This document shows positions 1 through 7,485 of a DNA stretch of 64,000 nt, one piece after another. Source of the DNA: an uncultured Veillonella sp. (GTDB lineage: Bacteria > Bacillota > Negativicutes > Veillonellales > Veillonellaceae). A program made the position numbers and the translations under genes. The first letter of the stretch is position 1, and every line of letters starts with the position of its first letter. Under the pieces are notes generated by a model. That model saw only the letters and a program-made list of their open reading frames with translations. It ran no database searches and had not been told where the DNA came from. The stretch is from NCBI GenBank assembly GCA_900538355.1, contig UPXS01000001.1, forward strand, positions 119,817-183,816, read 5' to 3'.

Positions 1-612
1 GAAATTTGGTTCTAAACTTTGCACTTGATTACCCAGCTTAGGTATACGTACAATTGCTACCGTAATAGATGCAATCACAGCACCCAATACGTCGATGGCA
101 ATAATAGCATTTAAATCCCAAACGGAGTATAAGAGTGCTGCAACTGCCGGACTAACAATATAGCTTATAGACTGCAAAGACTGACTATAGCCTGCGCATT
201 TCGTTAGCTGTTCTTCTGGTACTAAAAGTGGTGTAACCGCATTGAGTGCTGGGGTATGAAAAGCTGTTCCAATGCTACGGATAAACAATACTATCATAAT
301 CATCCAGACAGGTAGCTCCATACAGAATGCAACAATAGCAAGCACTGCACCAGCTGCTGCGATAATTAAATCGGCACCAATCATTATCTTCTTCCTATCA
401 TGACGATCCACTAGCACACCAATGGCAGGTCCCAAAATCGCATAGGGTAAAAAACCTACTAATGAAGCCATAGACAAGACCATCGCAGATCCTGTTTTTT
501 CTGTAAGGTAAAAAATAATCGCCATTTGCAGGATGGCACTAGTGATTAATGATACTGCTTGCCCTGCCCATATTGCATAAAATTTTCGTTTCCAATTGTT
601 GTATTTTTCCAT
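1..612 (-). CDS. mef: Macrolide efflux MFS transporter Mef, N-terminal half (truncated by window edge)
   Basis: The frame reads 204 codons from ATG at 612 to the window edge. It begins MEKYNNWKRKFYAIWAGQ and includes the MFS loop GVLVDRHDRKKIMIG near residues 65-80, which matches what I know of Mef(A)/Mef(E). These proton-driven pumps export 14- and 15-membered macrolides from the cytoplasm. About half of the usual roughly 405 residues is present, with at least five membrane segments visible. GGAGATAATATAA precedes the start. The upstream leader peptide and attenuator imply induction by macrolides. The partner gene mel/msrD would lie left of the window. I cannot separate the mef(A) and mef(E) alleles from this fragment. 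Confidence 0.93.
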   Translation of the reverse strand, partial: MEKYNNWKRKFYAIWAGQAVSLITSAILQMAIIFYLTEKTGSAMVLSMASLVGFLPYAILGPAIGVLVDRHDRKKIMIGADLIIAAAGAVLAIVAFCMELPVWMIMIVLFIRSIGTAFHTPALNAVTPLLVPEEQLTKCAGYSQSLQSISYIVSPAVAALLYSVWDLNAIIAIDVLGAVIASITVAIVRIPKLGNQVQSLEPNF

Positions 613-673
613 TTATATTATCTCCTGCATATTATTTTGCTTGAATTTCTATTTTGAATAGCATTCTAGGCAA

Positions 674-718
674 TAAAAAATGCAGGCCAAACCCCACAAT
701 GTGGCTTTTGGTCTGCAT
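674..718 (-). terminator. Attenuator hairpin in the mef leader
   Basis: On the minus strand the sequence folds as ATGCAGACCAAA...TTTGGCCTGCAT followed directly by TTTTTT. It sits between the leader peptide and the mef start. Published work on Mega describes transcriptional attenuation of mef, and this hairpin is in the right place to be the terminator that ribosome stalling relieves. Confidence 0.75.
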
Positions 719-879
719 ACATACAATTTGGAAACATTCATATTAAAGACATAGTTAAATAAAGGTATAGTTAAATAACCAATATCCTCACCGTAACTAA
801 TGAATGCTCAATATCGTATAAATAAGCACAACAAAAAAGCCTATCATCGGGTATAGATTCTGCTTTTTTTATTGCCAGC

Positions 880-906
880 TTATCTTAAACGCATTGAGGC
901 TGTCAT
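880..906 (-). CDS. mef leader peptide MTASMRLR
   Basis: Minus-strand ATG at 906 encodes eight residues, MTASMRLR, and stops at 880-882. A strong Shine-Dalgarno (AGGAGG) lies 10 bases upstream. The peptide ends in an RLR motif of the kind at which macrolide-bound ribosomes stall, so it is the likely sensor for the attenuator that follows. It is far below the length of usual gene calls. Confidence 0.85.
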   Translation of the reverse strand: MTASMRLR

Positions 907-946
907 AGTTTCGGTTCCTCCTACATCTTTGTTTATATCAATTTAT

Positions 947-975
947 AGTATAACACAACAAGATGATATGTTCAA
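947..975 (-). promoter_or_regulatory. Promoter of the mef leader
   Basis: On the minus strand TTGAAC (975-970) and TATACT (952-947) are separated by 17 bases, a near-consensus sigma-70 promoter about 40 bases upstream of the leader peptide. Confidence 0.75.
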
Positions 976-997
976 TATAAAAGTTATGGAATGAGAC

Positions 998-1225
998 TCA
1001 TACTTCCAATTCGATGCCAGATTTAAAGGATATGACGAAGTTTTCTTCATAGACTGTAACGCTCTGGATTATCTTCCTTAGTAGCAAGCGATTAGCTTTC
1101 ACAAAATCTTCTGTTTGTAGTTTTAAAAATTCATCAGGATTTTCTAACTCAACCTCAAAATATTTCATTTTACATTCCCTCATTTCATTTATTGATAAAT
1201 TGAGTTTGCAAAAAAGAGTGGACAA
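998..1225 (-). pseudogene. C-terminal remnant of a serine recombinase
   Basis: This 75-codon frame has no convincing Shine-Dalgarno for its first codon. Its end (NRLLLRKIIQSVTVYEENF...FKSGIELEV) resembles the C-terminal beta-strand tail of large serine recombinases. It lies directly upstream of the mef promoter and in the same direction, as the recombinase of Tn1207.1-type mef elements does. I read it as the truncated end of that gene kept in the Mega form. A translated small protein from an internal ATG at 1168 (MKYFEVELENPDEF) is the alternative. Confidence 0.5.
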
Positions 1226-1689
1226 TTTTTGTCTACTCTTAACCTTTAAAATAGTTTTTTTTAATCGATTTGAAGTTGCCTAAATTATTACTTATTCGGT
1301 AAAATGAAGTATTGCTTTCAACAGATTTCCTTCAACTACACTTCACTTGATTCAAACAAGGTGGGTACATTTCTATTCCCACAAACTCCTTGTCAATGGA
1401 AACAAACACGTACCCACAGGGTAAATGGAAATAGAAACTGATAATTTCTAGCTATCACTTCTACTCATTCCAAAAATTTTCTCACTCTGATACTTACCCA
1501 CCATAAAGCAAAAAGCCTTGCAATCAAGGCTTTCATTATCCCTTTCGTTCAAAGGTTTCTAAGCTTTTACGAGCAGAGCGACACACTCAGCGGTTCGCTA
1601 TCTCCGTTCTGTCTGCGTGCTAGCACTTGTCAATCACGGACAGCTATCGCATGGGCGGAAGTAAATGCTAATCTTCGTCGTTTTACTCC
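1226..1689. other. Junction region between the mef insertion and the Tn916 backbone
   Basis: No credible gene is present. The stretch has a hairpin AAAGCCTTG-CAAT-CAAGGCTTT at about 1511-1532 and scattered GTGGGTA/TACCCAC motifs. The exact Mega/Tn916 junction should be here, but I cannot place it without the reference elements. Confidence 0.5.
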
Positions 1690-1881
1690 TTGACTAGCAA
1701 ACTTACCGCCTCAACATGTCCTGTATGTGGAAATAAAACACGATTAAAGATAAGGGAAGATACTGAATTAAAAAAATTCCCCCTCTATTGTCCGAAATGC
1801 AGACAAGAAAATTTAATTGAAATAAAGCAGTTCAAAGTAACTGTGATTACAGAGCCAGACGCAAAGACGCAGAGCCGATAA
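1690..1881 (+). CDS. Cysteine-rich KTR-domain protein of Tn916 (probably orf6)
   Basis: 63 residues with two CPxC pairs (CPVCGNK near residue 10 and CPKCRQE near residue 34), the pattern of a zinc ribbon, and the ending EPDAKTQSR that is typical of the small KTR protein found downstream of tet(M) in Tn916-like elements. The first available initiator is TTG at 1690. The native start may have been altered by the neighbouring insertion, because the usual N-terminus is not preserved. Function is not established. Confidence 0.75.
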   Translation: MTSKLTASTCPVCGNKTRLKIREDTELKKFPLYCPKCRQENLIEIKQFKVTVITEPDAKTQSR

Positions 1882-1914
1882 AATGAGATTAATACAATCT
1901 CATTTTATCGGCTC
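1872..1914. terminator. Bidirectional terminator between the KTR gene and orf9
   Basis: GAGCCGATAAAATGAGATT and its perfect complement surround a five-base loop. The stem lies between convergent genes. Confidence 0.75.
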
Positions 1915-1940
1915 TTTCCGTTATGTATGGATTCTTTTAA

Positions 1941-2294
1941 TTAGTCTTCGATGTTTCTTGCTTCGTTGATACCGCTGGCTAAAGATTCCATTAAGGATAG
2001 TTCTTTGTCTGTAAAGCTATCCATGTATTTCTCTATCTGTAATCGTCGGGTGCTTTTTACCAAGTTATTAGCAGGTAAGAAAAATTCATCAACGGAAACA
2101 TGAAGTAACGATACAAGGTCATAAAGAACTTGTATGCTGGGGTGTTGCCCTTTATTTTCAATATTAGTTAAGTACCGTGGGTCAATTTCAATCAATGCTC
2201 CCACTTGTTCACGAGTTAAACCTCGTTTCAATCGAGCTTCTTTAATGGCTAAACCAAAGGCTCTAAAATCATATTTATCTTCTTTTTTACGCAT
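1941..2294 (-). CDS. XRE-family transcriptional repressor, Tn916 Orf9
   Basis: 117 residues. An HTH_3 domain occupies residues 12-67 (AIKEARLKRGLTREQVGALI...PRYLTNIENKGQHPSIQVL). It is transcribed opposite to the orf7-orf8 unit, as in Tn916, where Orf9 is considered to repress the orf7 promoter and so limit transfer functions. The start ATG at 2294 begins MRKKEDKYDFRAF. The C-terminal 40 residues are charged and may form the dimer interface. Confidence 0.88.
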   Translation of the reverse strand: MRKKEDKYDFRAFGLAIKEARLKRGLTREQVGALIEIDPRYLTNIENKGQHPSIQVLYDLVSLLHVSVDEFFLPANNLVKSTRRLQIEKYMDSFTDKELSLMESLASGINEARNIED

Positions 2295-2498
2295 AGTAGA
2301 CCACCTCTATACATTTTATTGTTCCTACTGAATTAAAAACAGGTATAGAAAAACGTGTTATATGGTTTATAGGTTTATATTTAATAAAAAGCACTACTAA
2401 ACGCCAATAAAAAAAACCGTTATATGGTAGTGCTATTTACGCTGTTAAAATATTGTATATTACTTCCAAATGGCGGTTTGTTGGAGGTCAACGTCGCC

Positions 2499-2570
2499 AT
2501 GAAGTACATCATATACAATAAATTTCCTTACATTGGGTTCTTGTCAAAAAAAGTCGTCTATCTGCAATAG
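2499..2570 (+). CDS. Possible 23-residue peptide between orf9 and orf7
   Basis: ATG at 2499 follows TTGGAGGT with about 10 bases spacing and encodes MKYIIYNKFPYIGFLSKKVV plus three residues before TAG. It lies in the leader of the orf7-orf8 transcript. It may be a translated leader peptide or only chance coding. Confidence 0.25.
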   Translation: MKYIIYNKFPYIGFLSKKVVYLQ

Positions 2571-2798
2571 ATAAGTACGTCCACCAATGTGGTTTTATAA
2601 ATCATATAGATAGAATAACAGAAGCATGTAAACAGAGAAATAAATCTGTTTATATGCTTTTTTGGCTATTCAGAACTTTTTTACAAAGTTTATTTATCAG
2701 TAATGCAACAAATCCCCCTTTCACATTGGGACTAAGAGTGAAAGGAGATAAACGAGCAAGGCTCACTTCCTTTCCTAGACAGAAAGGGGGTGAGAAAC

Positions 2799-3221
2799 AT
2801 GAAACCATCTTCTTTTCAGACCACAATAGAAAATCAGTTTGACTATATCTGTAAACGTGCTATGGAAGACGAGCGAAAGAATTATATGCTTTATCTTTCA
2901 AGGATTGCAAAGCGTGAGGTGTCCTTTTCGGATGTTGGCGATTATCTTGTTAGCCAGTTTGCGACAACAGATAACTATTCAACTGACTTTCAGATTTTTA
3001 CACTCAATGGGTTATCAGTAGGCGTTGAAAATGATTTGTTGAGTGAAGCATTACGTGAGTTGCCAGACAAGAAACGTGAAATTCTACTGCTGTTTTACTT
3101 TATGGACATGAGCGATTCAGAAATTGCAGACCTGTTGAAATTGAACCGTTCTACTGTCTATCGGCATAGAACCAGTGGACTAGCCTTAATTAAAAAGTTT
3201 ATGGAGGAATTTGAAGAATGA
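2799..3221 (+). CDS. Sigma-70-like regulator, Tn916 Orf7
   Basis: 140 residues from ATG 2799, chosen because AAGGGGG lies just upstream. The C-terminal part (residues 80-135, LPDKKREILLLFYFMDMSDSEIADLLKLNRSTVYRHR) is a sigma region-4 helix-turn-helix. In Tn916, Orf7 and Orf8 activate transcription of the transfer module and of themselves. The stop overlaps the orf8 start by four bases, indicating translational coupling. Confidence 0.88.
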   Translation: MKPSSFQTTIENQFDYICKRAMEDERKNYMLYLSRIAKREVSFSDVGDYLVSQFATTDNYSTDFQIFTLNGLSVGVENDLLSEALRELPDKKREILLLFYFMDMSDSEIADLLKLNRSTVYRHRTSGLALIKKFMEEFEE

Positions 3222-3448
3222 AAACACAATATCCTATGATTCCCTTTCCTCTCATTGTAAAGGCAACAGATGGCGATACCGAAGCGATTAACCAGATTCT
3301 ACATCATTACAGAGGGTACATAACGAAGCGTTCCCTACGACTTATGAAAGATGAATATGGCAATCAAAGTATGGTCGTTGATGAAGTCTTACGTGGAAGA
3401 ATGGAAACCAGACTGATTACAAAGATTTTGTCATTTGAAATTAAGTAA
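3218..3448 (+). CDS. Helix-turn-helix regulator, Tn916 Orf8
   Basis: 76 residues beginning MKTQYPMIPFPLIVKATDGD, the family pattern of small conjugative-transposon HTH proteins related to sigma-factor region 2 (ATDGDTEAINQILHHYRGYI). It is coupled to orf7 by an ATGA overlap and thought to act with it in switching on transfer genes. Confidence 0.85.
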   Translation: MKTQYPMIPFPLIVKATDGDTEAINQILHHYRGYITKRSLRLMKDEYGNQSMVVDEVLRGRMETRLITKILSFEIK

Positions 3449-3908
3449 TATCCTCTCTCCTTTCGTGGAAGCGTGCTAAACCATTCCACGCTTCCCGAAC
3501 AGGGAGGTTTGTTATTCCACCAAAGCATATTGAGCTTTCAATGTGTTTTGATAGGCTAACGAGCCATTGTTCTTTGAAAACTGAATAAAAGTAATCGAAT
3601 ACGTTTCGATAAGAAAAGAGCCAACGGAACTAACCGCCATGACCTATCTTATAAAGATAGCGAGCGATTCATGTTAGTGATCCGAGAAGCAATCTTTAGC
3701 AGGATTGCCTGCAACGACATTCTTATCGTGATAATGATACTCCCATACAGTCAATAGTCCGAGCGTGATAAAACCGTCGCAGGCAATGAGTATGGCTACA
3801 TGAGAACCATGCAGGGGTGGAACTCCCGTGAGCTTTGCTAAAGCTGTTCGATTGCTGGTAAAACAACTTTTATGAAATCCAAATAAGTGATTTGGAAAGG
3901 AGGATTTT
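3449..3908. other. Non-coding interval between orf8 and xis
   Basis: 460 bases without a convincing gene; the only long minus-strand frame here (3674-3925) has no Shine-Dalgarno and no family features. In Tn916 this interval carries the control region for xis-int. I see several short inverted repeats but no assignable operator. Confidence 0.5.
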
Positions 3909-4112
3909 ATGAAGCAGACTGACATTCCTATTTGGGAACGTTATACCCTAACCATTGAAGAAGCGTCAAAATATTTTCGTATTGGCGAAAACAAGCTACG
4001 ACGCTTGGCAGAGGAAAATAAAAATGCAAATTGGCTGATTATGAATGGCAATCGTATTCAGATTAAACGAAAACAATTTGAAAAAATTATAGATACATTG
4101 GACGCAATCTAG
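3909..4112 (+). CDS. xis: Excisionase Xis of Tn916
   Basis: 67 residues, [23 protein letters not shown]..., a winged-helix excisionase that binds near the transposon ends and directs Int towards excision. The helix-turn-helix [20 protein letters not shown] is at residues 17-36. Start ATG follows AAAGGAGG at 3896-3903. It lies 81 bases upstream of int, as in Tn916. Confidence 0.92.
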
Positions 4113-4193
4113 CGTCGCCAAAGGGTCTTGTATATGATAAAATAGTATTAAGTCGTATCAAGGCTCTTTCCATAAAGGAAAGGAGCAAATGCC

Positions 4194-5411
4194 ATGTCAG
4201 AAAAAAGACGTGACAATAAAGGTCGAATCTTAAAGACTGGAGAGAGCCAACGAAAAGACGGAAGATACTTATACAAATATATAGATTCATTTGGAGAACC
4301 GCAATTTGTTTACTCGTGGAAACTTGTGGCTACAGACCGAGTACCAGCAGGAAAGCGTGATTGTATCTCACTTAGAGAGAAAATCGCAGAGTTACAGAAA
4401 GACATTCATGATGGTATTGATGTTGTAGGAAAGAAAATGACACTCTGCCAGCTTTACGCAAAACAGAACGCTCAAAGACCAAAGGTTAGAAAAAACACTG
4501 AAACTGGACGCAAATATCTTATGGATATTTTGAAGAAAGACAAGTTAGGTGTAAGAAGTATTGACAGTATTAAGCCATCAGACGCTAAAGAATGGGCTAT
4601 TAGAATGAGTGAAAATGGTTATGCTTATCAAACCATCAATAACTACAAACGTTCTTTAAAGGCTTCATTCTATATTGCTATACAAGATGATTGTGTTCGG
4701 AAGAATCCATTTGACTTTCAACTGAAAGCAGTTCTTGATGATGATACTGTCCCTAAGACCGTACTAACAGAAGAACAGGAAGAAAAACTGTTAGCCTTTG
4801 CAAAAGCTGATAAAACCTACAGCAAAAATTATGATGAAATTCTGATACTCTTAAAAACAGGTCTTCGTATTTCAGAGTTTGGTGGTTTGACACTTCCAGA
4901 TTTAGATTTTGAGAATCGTCTTGTCAATATAGACCATCAGCTATTGAGAGATACTGAAATTGGGTACTACATTGAAACACCAAAGACCAAAAGTGGCGAA
5001 CGTCAAGTTCCTATGGTTGAAGAAGCCTATCAAGCATTTAAGCGAGTGTTAGCGAATCGAAAGAATGATAAGCGTGTTGAGATTGATGGATATAGTGATT
5101 TCCTCTTTCTTAATAGAAAGAACTATCCAAAAGTGGCAAGTGATTACAACGGCATGATGAAAGGTCTTGTTAAGAAATACAATAAGTATAACGAGGATAA
5201 ATTGCCACACATCACTCCACATAGTTTGCGACATACATTCTGTACCAACTATGCAAATGCAGGAATGAATCCAAAGGCATTACAGTACATTATGGGACAT
5301 GCTAATATAGCCATGACGCTGAACTATTACGCACATGCAACATTCGATTCTGCAATGGCAGAAATGAAACGCTTGAATAAAGAGAAGCAACAGGAGCGTC
5401 TTGTTGCTTAG
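4194..5411 (+). CDS. int: Tyrosine integrase Int of Tn916
   Basis: 405 residues, full length. The N-terminal arm-binding domain (residues 1-75, with YKYIDSFGEPQFVYSWKL) is followed by a core-binding domain and the catalytic domain with TGLRISEFGGL (first Arg), HITPHSLRHTFC (His and second Arg) and GHANIAMTLNYYAH, whose tyrosine is the nucleophile. It catalyses excision and integration of the element through a circular intermediate. A Shine-Dalgarno (AAAGGAG) precedes the ATG. All catalytic residues are intact, so the element may still be mobile if the left end is intact. Confidence 0.95.
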   Translation: MSEKRRDNKGRILKTGESQRKDGRYLYKYIDSFGEPQFVYSWKLVATDRVPAGKRDCISLREKIAELQKDIHDGIDVVGKKMTLCQLYAKQNAQRPKVRKNTETGRKYLMDILKKDKLGVRSIDSIKPSDAKEWAIRMSENGYAYQTINNYKRSLKASFYIAIQDDCVRKNPFDFQLKAVLDDDTVPKTVLTEEQEEKLLAFAKADKTYSKNYDEILILLKTGLRISEFGGLTLPDLDFENRLVNIDHQLLRDTEIGYYIETPKTKSGERQVPMVEEAYQAFKRVLANRKNDKRVEIDGYSDFLFLNRKNYPKVASDYNGMMKGLVKKYNKYNEDKLPHITPHSLRHTFCTNYANAGMNPKALQYIMGHANIAMTLNYYAHATFDSAMAEMKRLNKEKQQERLVA

Positions 5412-5412
5412 T

Positions 5413-5582
5413 AGTACAAATGAATTTACTACTTATTTACCACTTCTGACAGCTAAGACATGAGGAAATATGCAAAGAAACGTGAAGTATCTTCCTACAG
5501 TAAAAATACTCGAAAGCACATAGAATAAGGCTTTACGAGCATTTAAGAAAATATAAAAAGATAATTAGAAATTTATACTTTG
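5413..5582 (+). repeat. Tn916 right-end arm sites and terminal sequence
   Basis: Directly after int are repeats containing TTTACTACTT (about 5424-5433), matching the DR-2 arm-type sites bound by the Int N-terminal domain. The A+T-rich tip at about 5564-5582 is inverted-repeat-like relative to the known left end of Tn916. Host sequence resumes after about 5583. Confidence 0.6.
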
Positions 5583-5650
5583 TTTATACTAAAATTTATT
5601 CTATTGTAGAGGGGCCCCATTGTAAGGCTCACACAAATGTTTAAAAGAGA

Positions 5651-6838
5651 TTATTCTTTCTCAACCAAACCATATAAGCACAATAAGGAAAGTACTGCAC
5701 ATACTAGCATTGTAATCCCCATGGGTACCCCCGTATATTCCCCACCAATACCAACGAGTGGAGATACGATACCTGCAGCGAACATACTTGCAAAGCCAAG
5801 TACTGCAGAGGCACTACCGGCCATTTTTCCATATTTGGTCATTGCCATGGAGAAGGAGGCGGATCCGAATAGGGATACGGTACATACGGTGAAGAATAGT
5901 ATGATTGTAACAGGAATGAGAGGCCATTCTAATAACATAGCTATTAAGAATAATAAAGACCCGATTGTAAGTTGCCATAGGCTAAAGGTTAGTAGCTGAC
6001 GATCTGTGATAACGTTACTTAAACGAGAGCTAATAGCACTAGCTAAAATAATGCCACAGCTATTGATACCGAAGAGGTAACTAAATTCTTGAGCAGATAG
6101 TTGGAATATATTTTGGTATACAAAGGATGAACCTGAGATATACGCAAAGAATGCACCAAAAGCGAAAAGTTGGATTAGGGATTGTCCTAAGAATGGTTTA
6201 TCTTTGATGAGTGTAATATAGTTTTGAGTTGCTGTTCTAATACCGCCAGTTACACGCTGTTCTTTTGGTAAGCTTTCACGGAAAAGAAGAGAGCCCACTA
6301 ATAGAATGGCAGAGAATACAGCTAGAATAACAAAGATTACACGCCATGTAGTGAATAAGAGTAATTGGCCACCTATTAATGGTGCAAGTACTGGTGCTAG
6401 ACCGTTAACCATCATAAGTAAAGCAAATAACTTAGTTAATTCTTGGCCAGATGCAAAGTCTCGGGCGATGGCTTTAGCAATGACCACACCTACAGAACCG
6501 GTTAAGCCTTGTAGGAATCTGCCGAGTAAAAGTATTTCGATGCTTGGTGCATAGGCACATATAATACTGGAAATAACACAAAGTAAATTACCTATAACGA
6601 GTGGCATTTTACGGCCCATTGTGTCACTGATTGGACCACCAAATAATTGGCCTAAGGCAACGCCAAAGGTCATAACACCAATGGTCATTTGAATATTTGA
6701 AGCTGTAGTGTTTAGTTCTCCAGGCATAATTGGTAATGCTGGTAAATAAAGATCTGTTGCTAGTGGTGTAATAGCCGTTAACAGACCAAGGAATACTACT
6801 AAGATAAAGGAAACCTTAGCAGAATTTTCTTGATTCAT
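5651..6838 (-). CDS. Bcr/CflA-family multidrug efflux MFS transporter
   Basis: 395 residues with about 12 membrane segments. LATDLYLPALPIMP in TM1 (residues 26-39) and GGPISDTMGRKMPL (motif A, about 67-80) are hallmarks of the Bcr/CflA drug:H+ antiporters of the inner membrane. AGGAGG precedes ATG 6838. The stop is about 70 bases from the right end of the Tn916 element, so the gene itself was not interrupted. A hairpin with a U-tract lies in its 5' leader (see 6874-6899). The substrate cannot be predicted. Confidence 0.88.
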   Translation of the reverse strand: MNQENSAKVSFILVVFLGLLTAITPLATDLYLPALPIMPGELNTTASNIQMTIGVMTFGVALGQLFGGPISDTMGRKMPLVIGNLLCVISSIICAYAPSIEILLLGRFLQGLTGSVGVVIAKAIARDFASGQELTKLFALLMMVNGLAPVLAPLIGGQLLLFTTWRVIFVILAVFSAILLVGSLLFRESLPKEQRVTGGIRTATQNYITLIKDKPFLGQSLIQLFAFGAFFAYISGSSFVYQNIFQLSAQEFSYLFGINSCGIILASAISSRLSNVITDRQLLTFSLWQLTIGSLLFLIAMLLEWPLIPVTIILFFTVCTVSLFGSASFSMAMTKYGKMAGSASAVLGFASMFAAGIVSPLVGIGGEYTGVPMGITMLVCAVLSLLCLYGLVEKE

Positions 6839-6873
6839 AAAATCCTCCTATCTTAAAATGGGAAAAATAAAAG

Positions 6874-6899
6874 CCTGCGAATCGCATTTCGCAGACTGC
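6874..6899 (-). terminator. Terminator-like hairpin in the leader of the Bcr/CflA gene
   Basis: On the coding strand CTGCGAA-ATGCGA-TTCGCAG is followed by GCTTTTATTTTT, only about 20 bases before the Shine-Dalgarno of the efflux gene. It is placed to attenuate that gene. Confidence 0.5.
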
Positions 6900-7072
6900 A
6901 TTTAATTTTATCTATTTGATAGAATGTATTGTAACATGATTAGTATATAATTTCTATAGATTTTTGTTATTAAGAATTCTGATTTGATATCTTTTCTCTC
7001 ATCGATTACAATAAGTTATATTATTTATATCTAAAAATATCAATTTAATTTATGTGTATAGGAGAGAACTAT

Positions 7073-7357
7073 ATGAAAAAAATGGTAAAATCTTTGCTTT
7101 TGACTGTAGTCGCAGTCCTGAGTACTACGGTAGTATCTTCGGTAGAAGCTATTAGTTCTGATGAGGCAGTACAAAGTGCATTGGCACGCGTACCAGGTGC
7201 AACGGTAGCAAATGTAACTGAGTTTAATCGCGATTATGATCATGGCCGTTTAGAGTATGAAGGTGAAATTCATTACAATGGTTATGAATATGACTTTGAA
7301 ATTGATGCAGATACTGGGACCTTTACAAAATGGGAAGTGGAGCAAGAGGTCTACTAA
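7073..7357 (+). CDS. Exported PepSY-domain protein
   Basis: 94 residues from ATG 7073, preferred over an in-frame ATG at 7052 because GGAGAG lies just upstream. A signal peptide (residues 1-26, MKKMVKSLLLTVVAVLSTTVVSS) is followed by one PepSY domain (ISSDEAVQSALARVPGATVANV to ADTGTFTKWEVEQEVY). PepSY proteins are small periplasmic or surface modules whose role is often inhibitory or sensory. It is a single-gene unit, divergent from the efflux gene. Confidence 0.8.
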   Translation: MKKMVKSLLLTVVAVLSTTVVSSVEAISSDEAVQSALARVPGATVANVTEFNRDYDHGRLEYEGEIHYNGYEYDFEIDADTGTFTKWEVEQEVY

Positions 7358-7437
7358 GAGACTGAGATTATATTATGTGTACCAATATGGATAAACTCAT
7401 TAAGGTGCATTATTTAAAGTGTTCTAATATATAACAA

Positions 7438-7472
7438 CAAAAAAGAACAGCTCATTAAGAGCTGTTCTTTTT
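7438..7472. terminator. Bidirectional terminator between the PepSY gene and lctP
   Basis: AAAAGAACAGCTC-ATTAA-GAGCTGTTCTTTTT between convergent genes, with A and T tracts on both sides. Confidence 0.8.
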
Positions 7473-7485
7473 ATGTTACCAAATC

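Larger units (their letters stand above)
1..5582. mobile_element. Right part of a Tn916-family conjugative transposon carrying a Mega-type mef insertion
   Basis: Gene order on the right is that of Tn916: Cys-rich KTR protein, XRE repressor (Orf9), sigma-like Orf7, Orf8, Xis, Int. To the left is a mef gene with the Mega leader peptide, so this is a composite similar in plan to Tn2009. After int there are arm-type repeats (a TGAATTTACTAC core at about 5421-5432), and the A+T-rich tip reads ATTAGAAATTTATACTTTG at about 5564-5582, where I place the right end. The left end, tet(M) and the conjugation genes are outside the window. The right boundary is uncertain by perhaps 20 bases. Confidence 0.9.

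Noticed and set aside
1370..1440. TACCCAC...GGGTA motifs in the mef/Tn916 junction as metal operators
   Set aside because: The arms are short and interrupted and lie in transposon DNA with no metal gene nearby.
3674..3925. 83-codon minus-strand frame between orf8 and xis
   Set aside because: No Shine-Dalgarno, overlaps the xis start on the other strand, and has no family features.
5637..5999. 120-codon plus-strand frame opposite the efflux gene
   Set aside because: Shadow of the Bcr/CflA gene; no ribosome site.
5583..6838. Disruption of the Bcr/CflA gene by the Tn916 element
   Set aside because: The frame runs intact from start to a normal stop about 70 bases from the element end.
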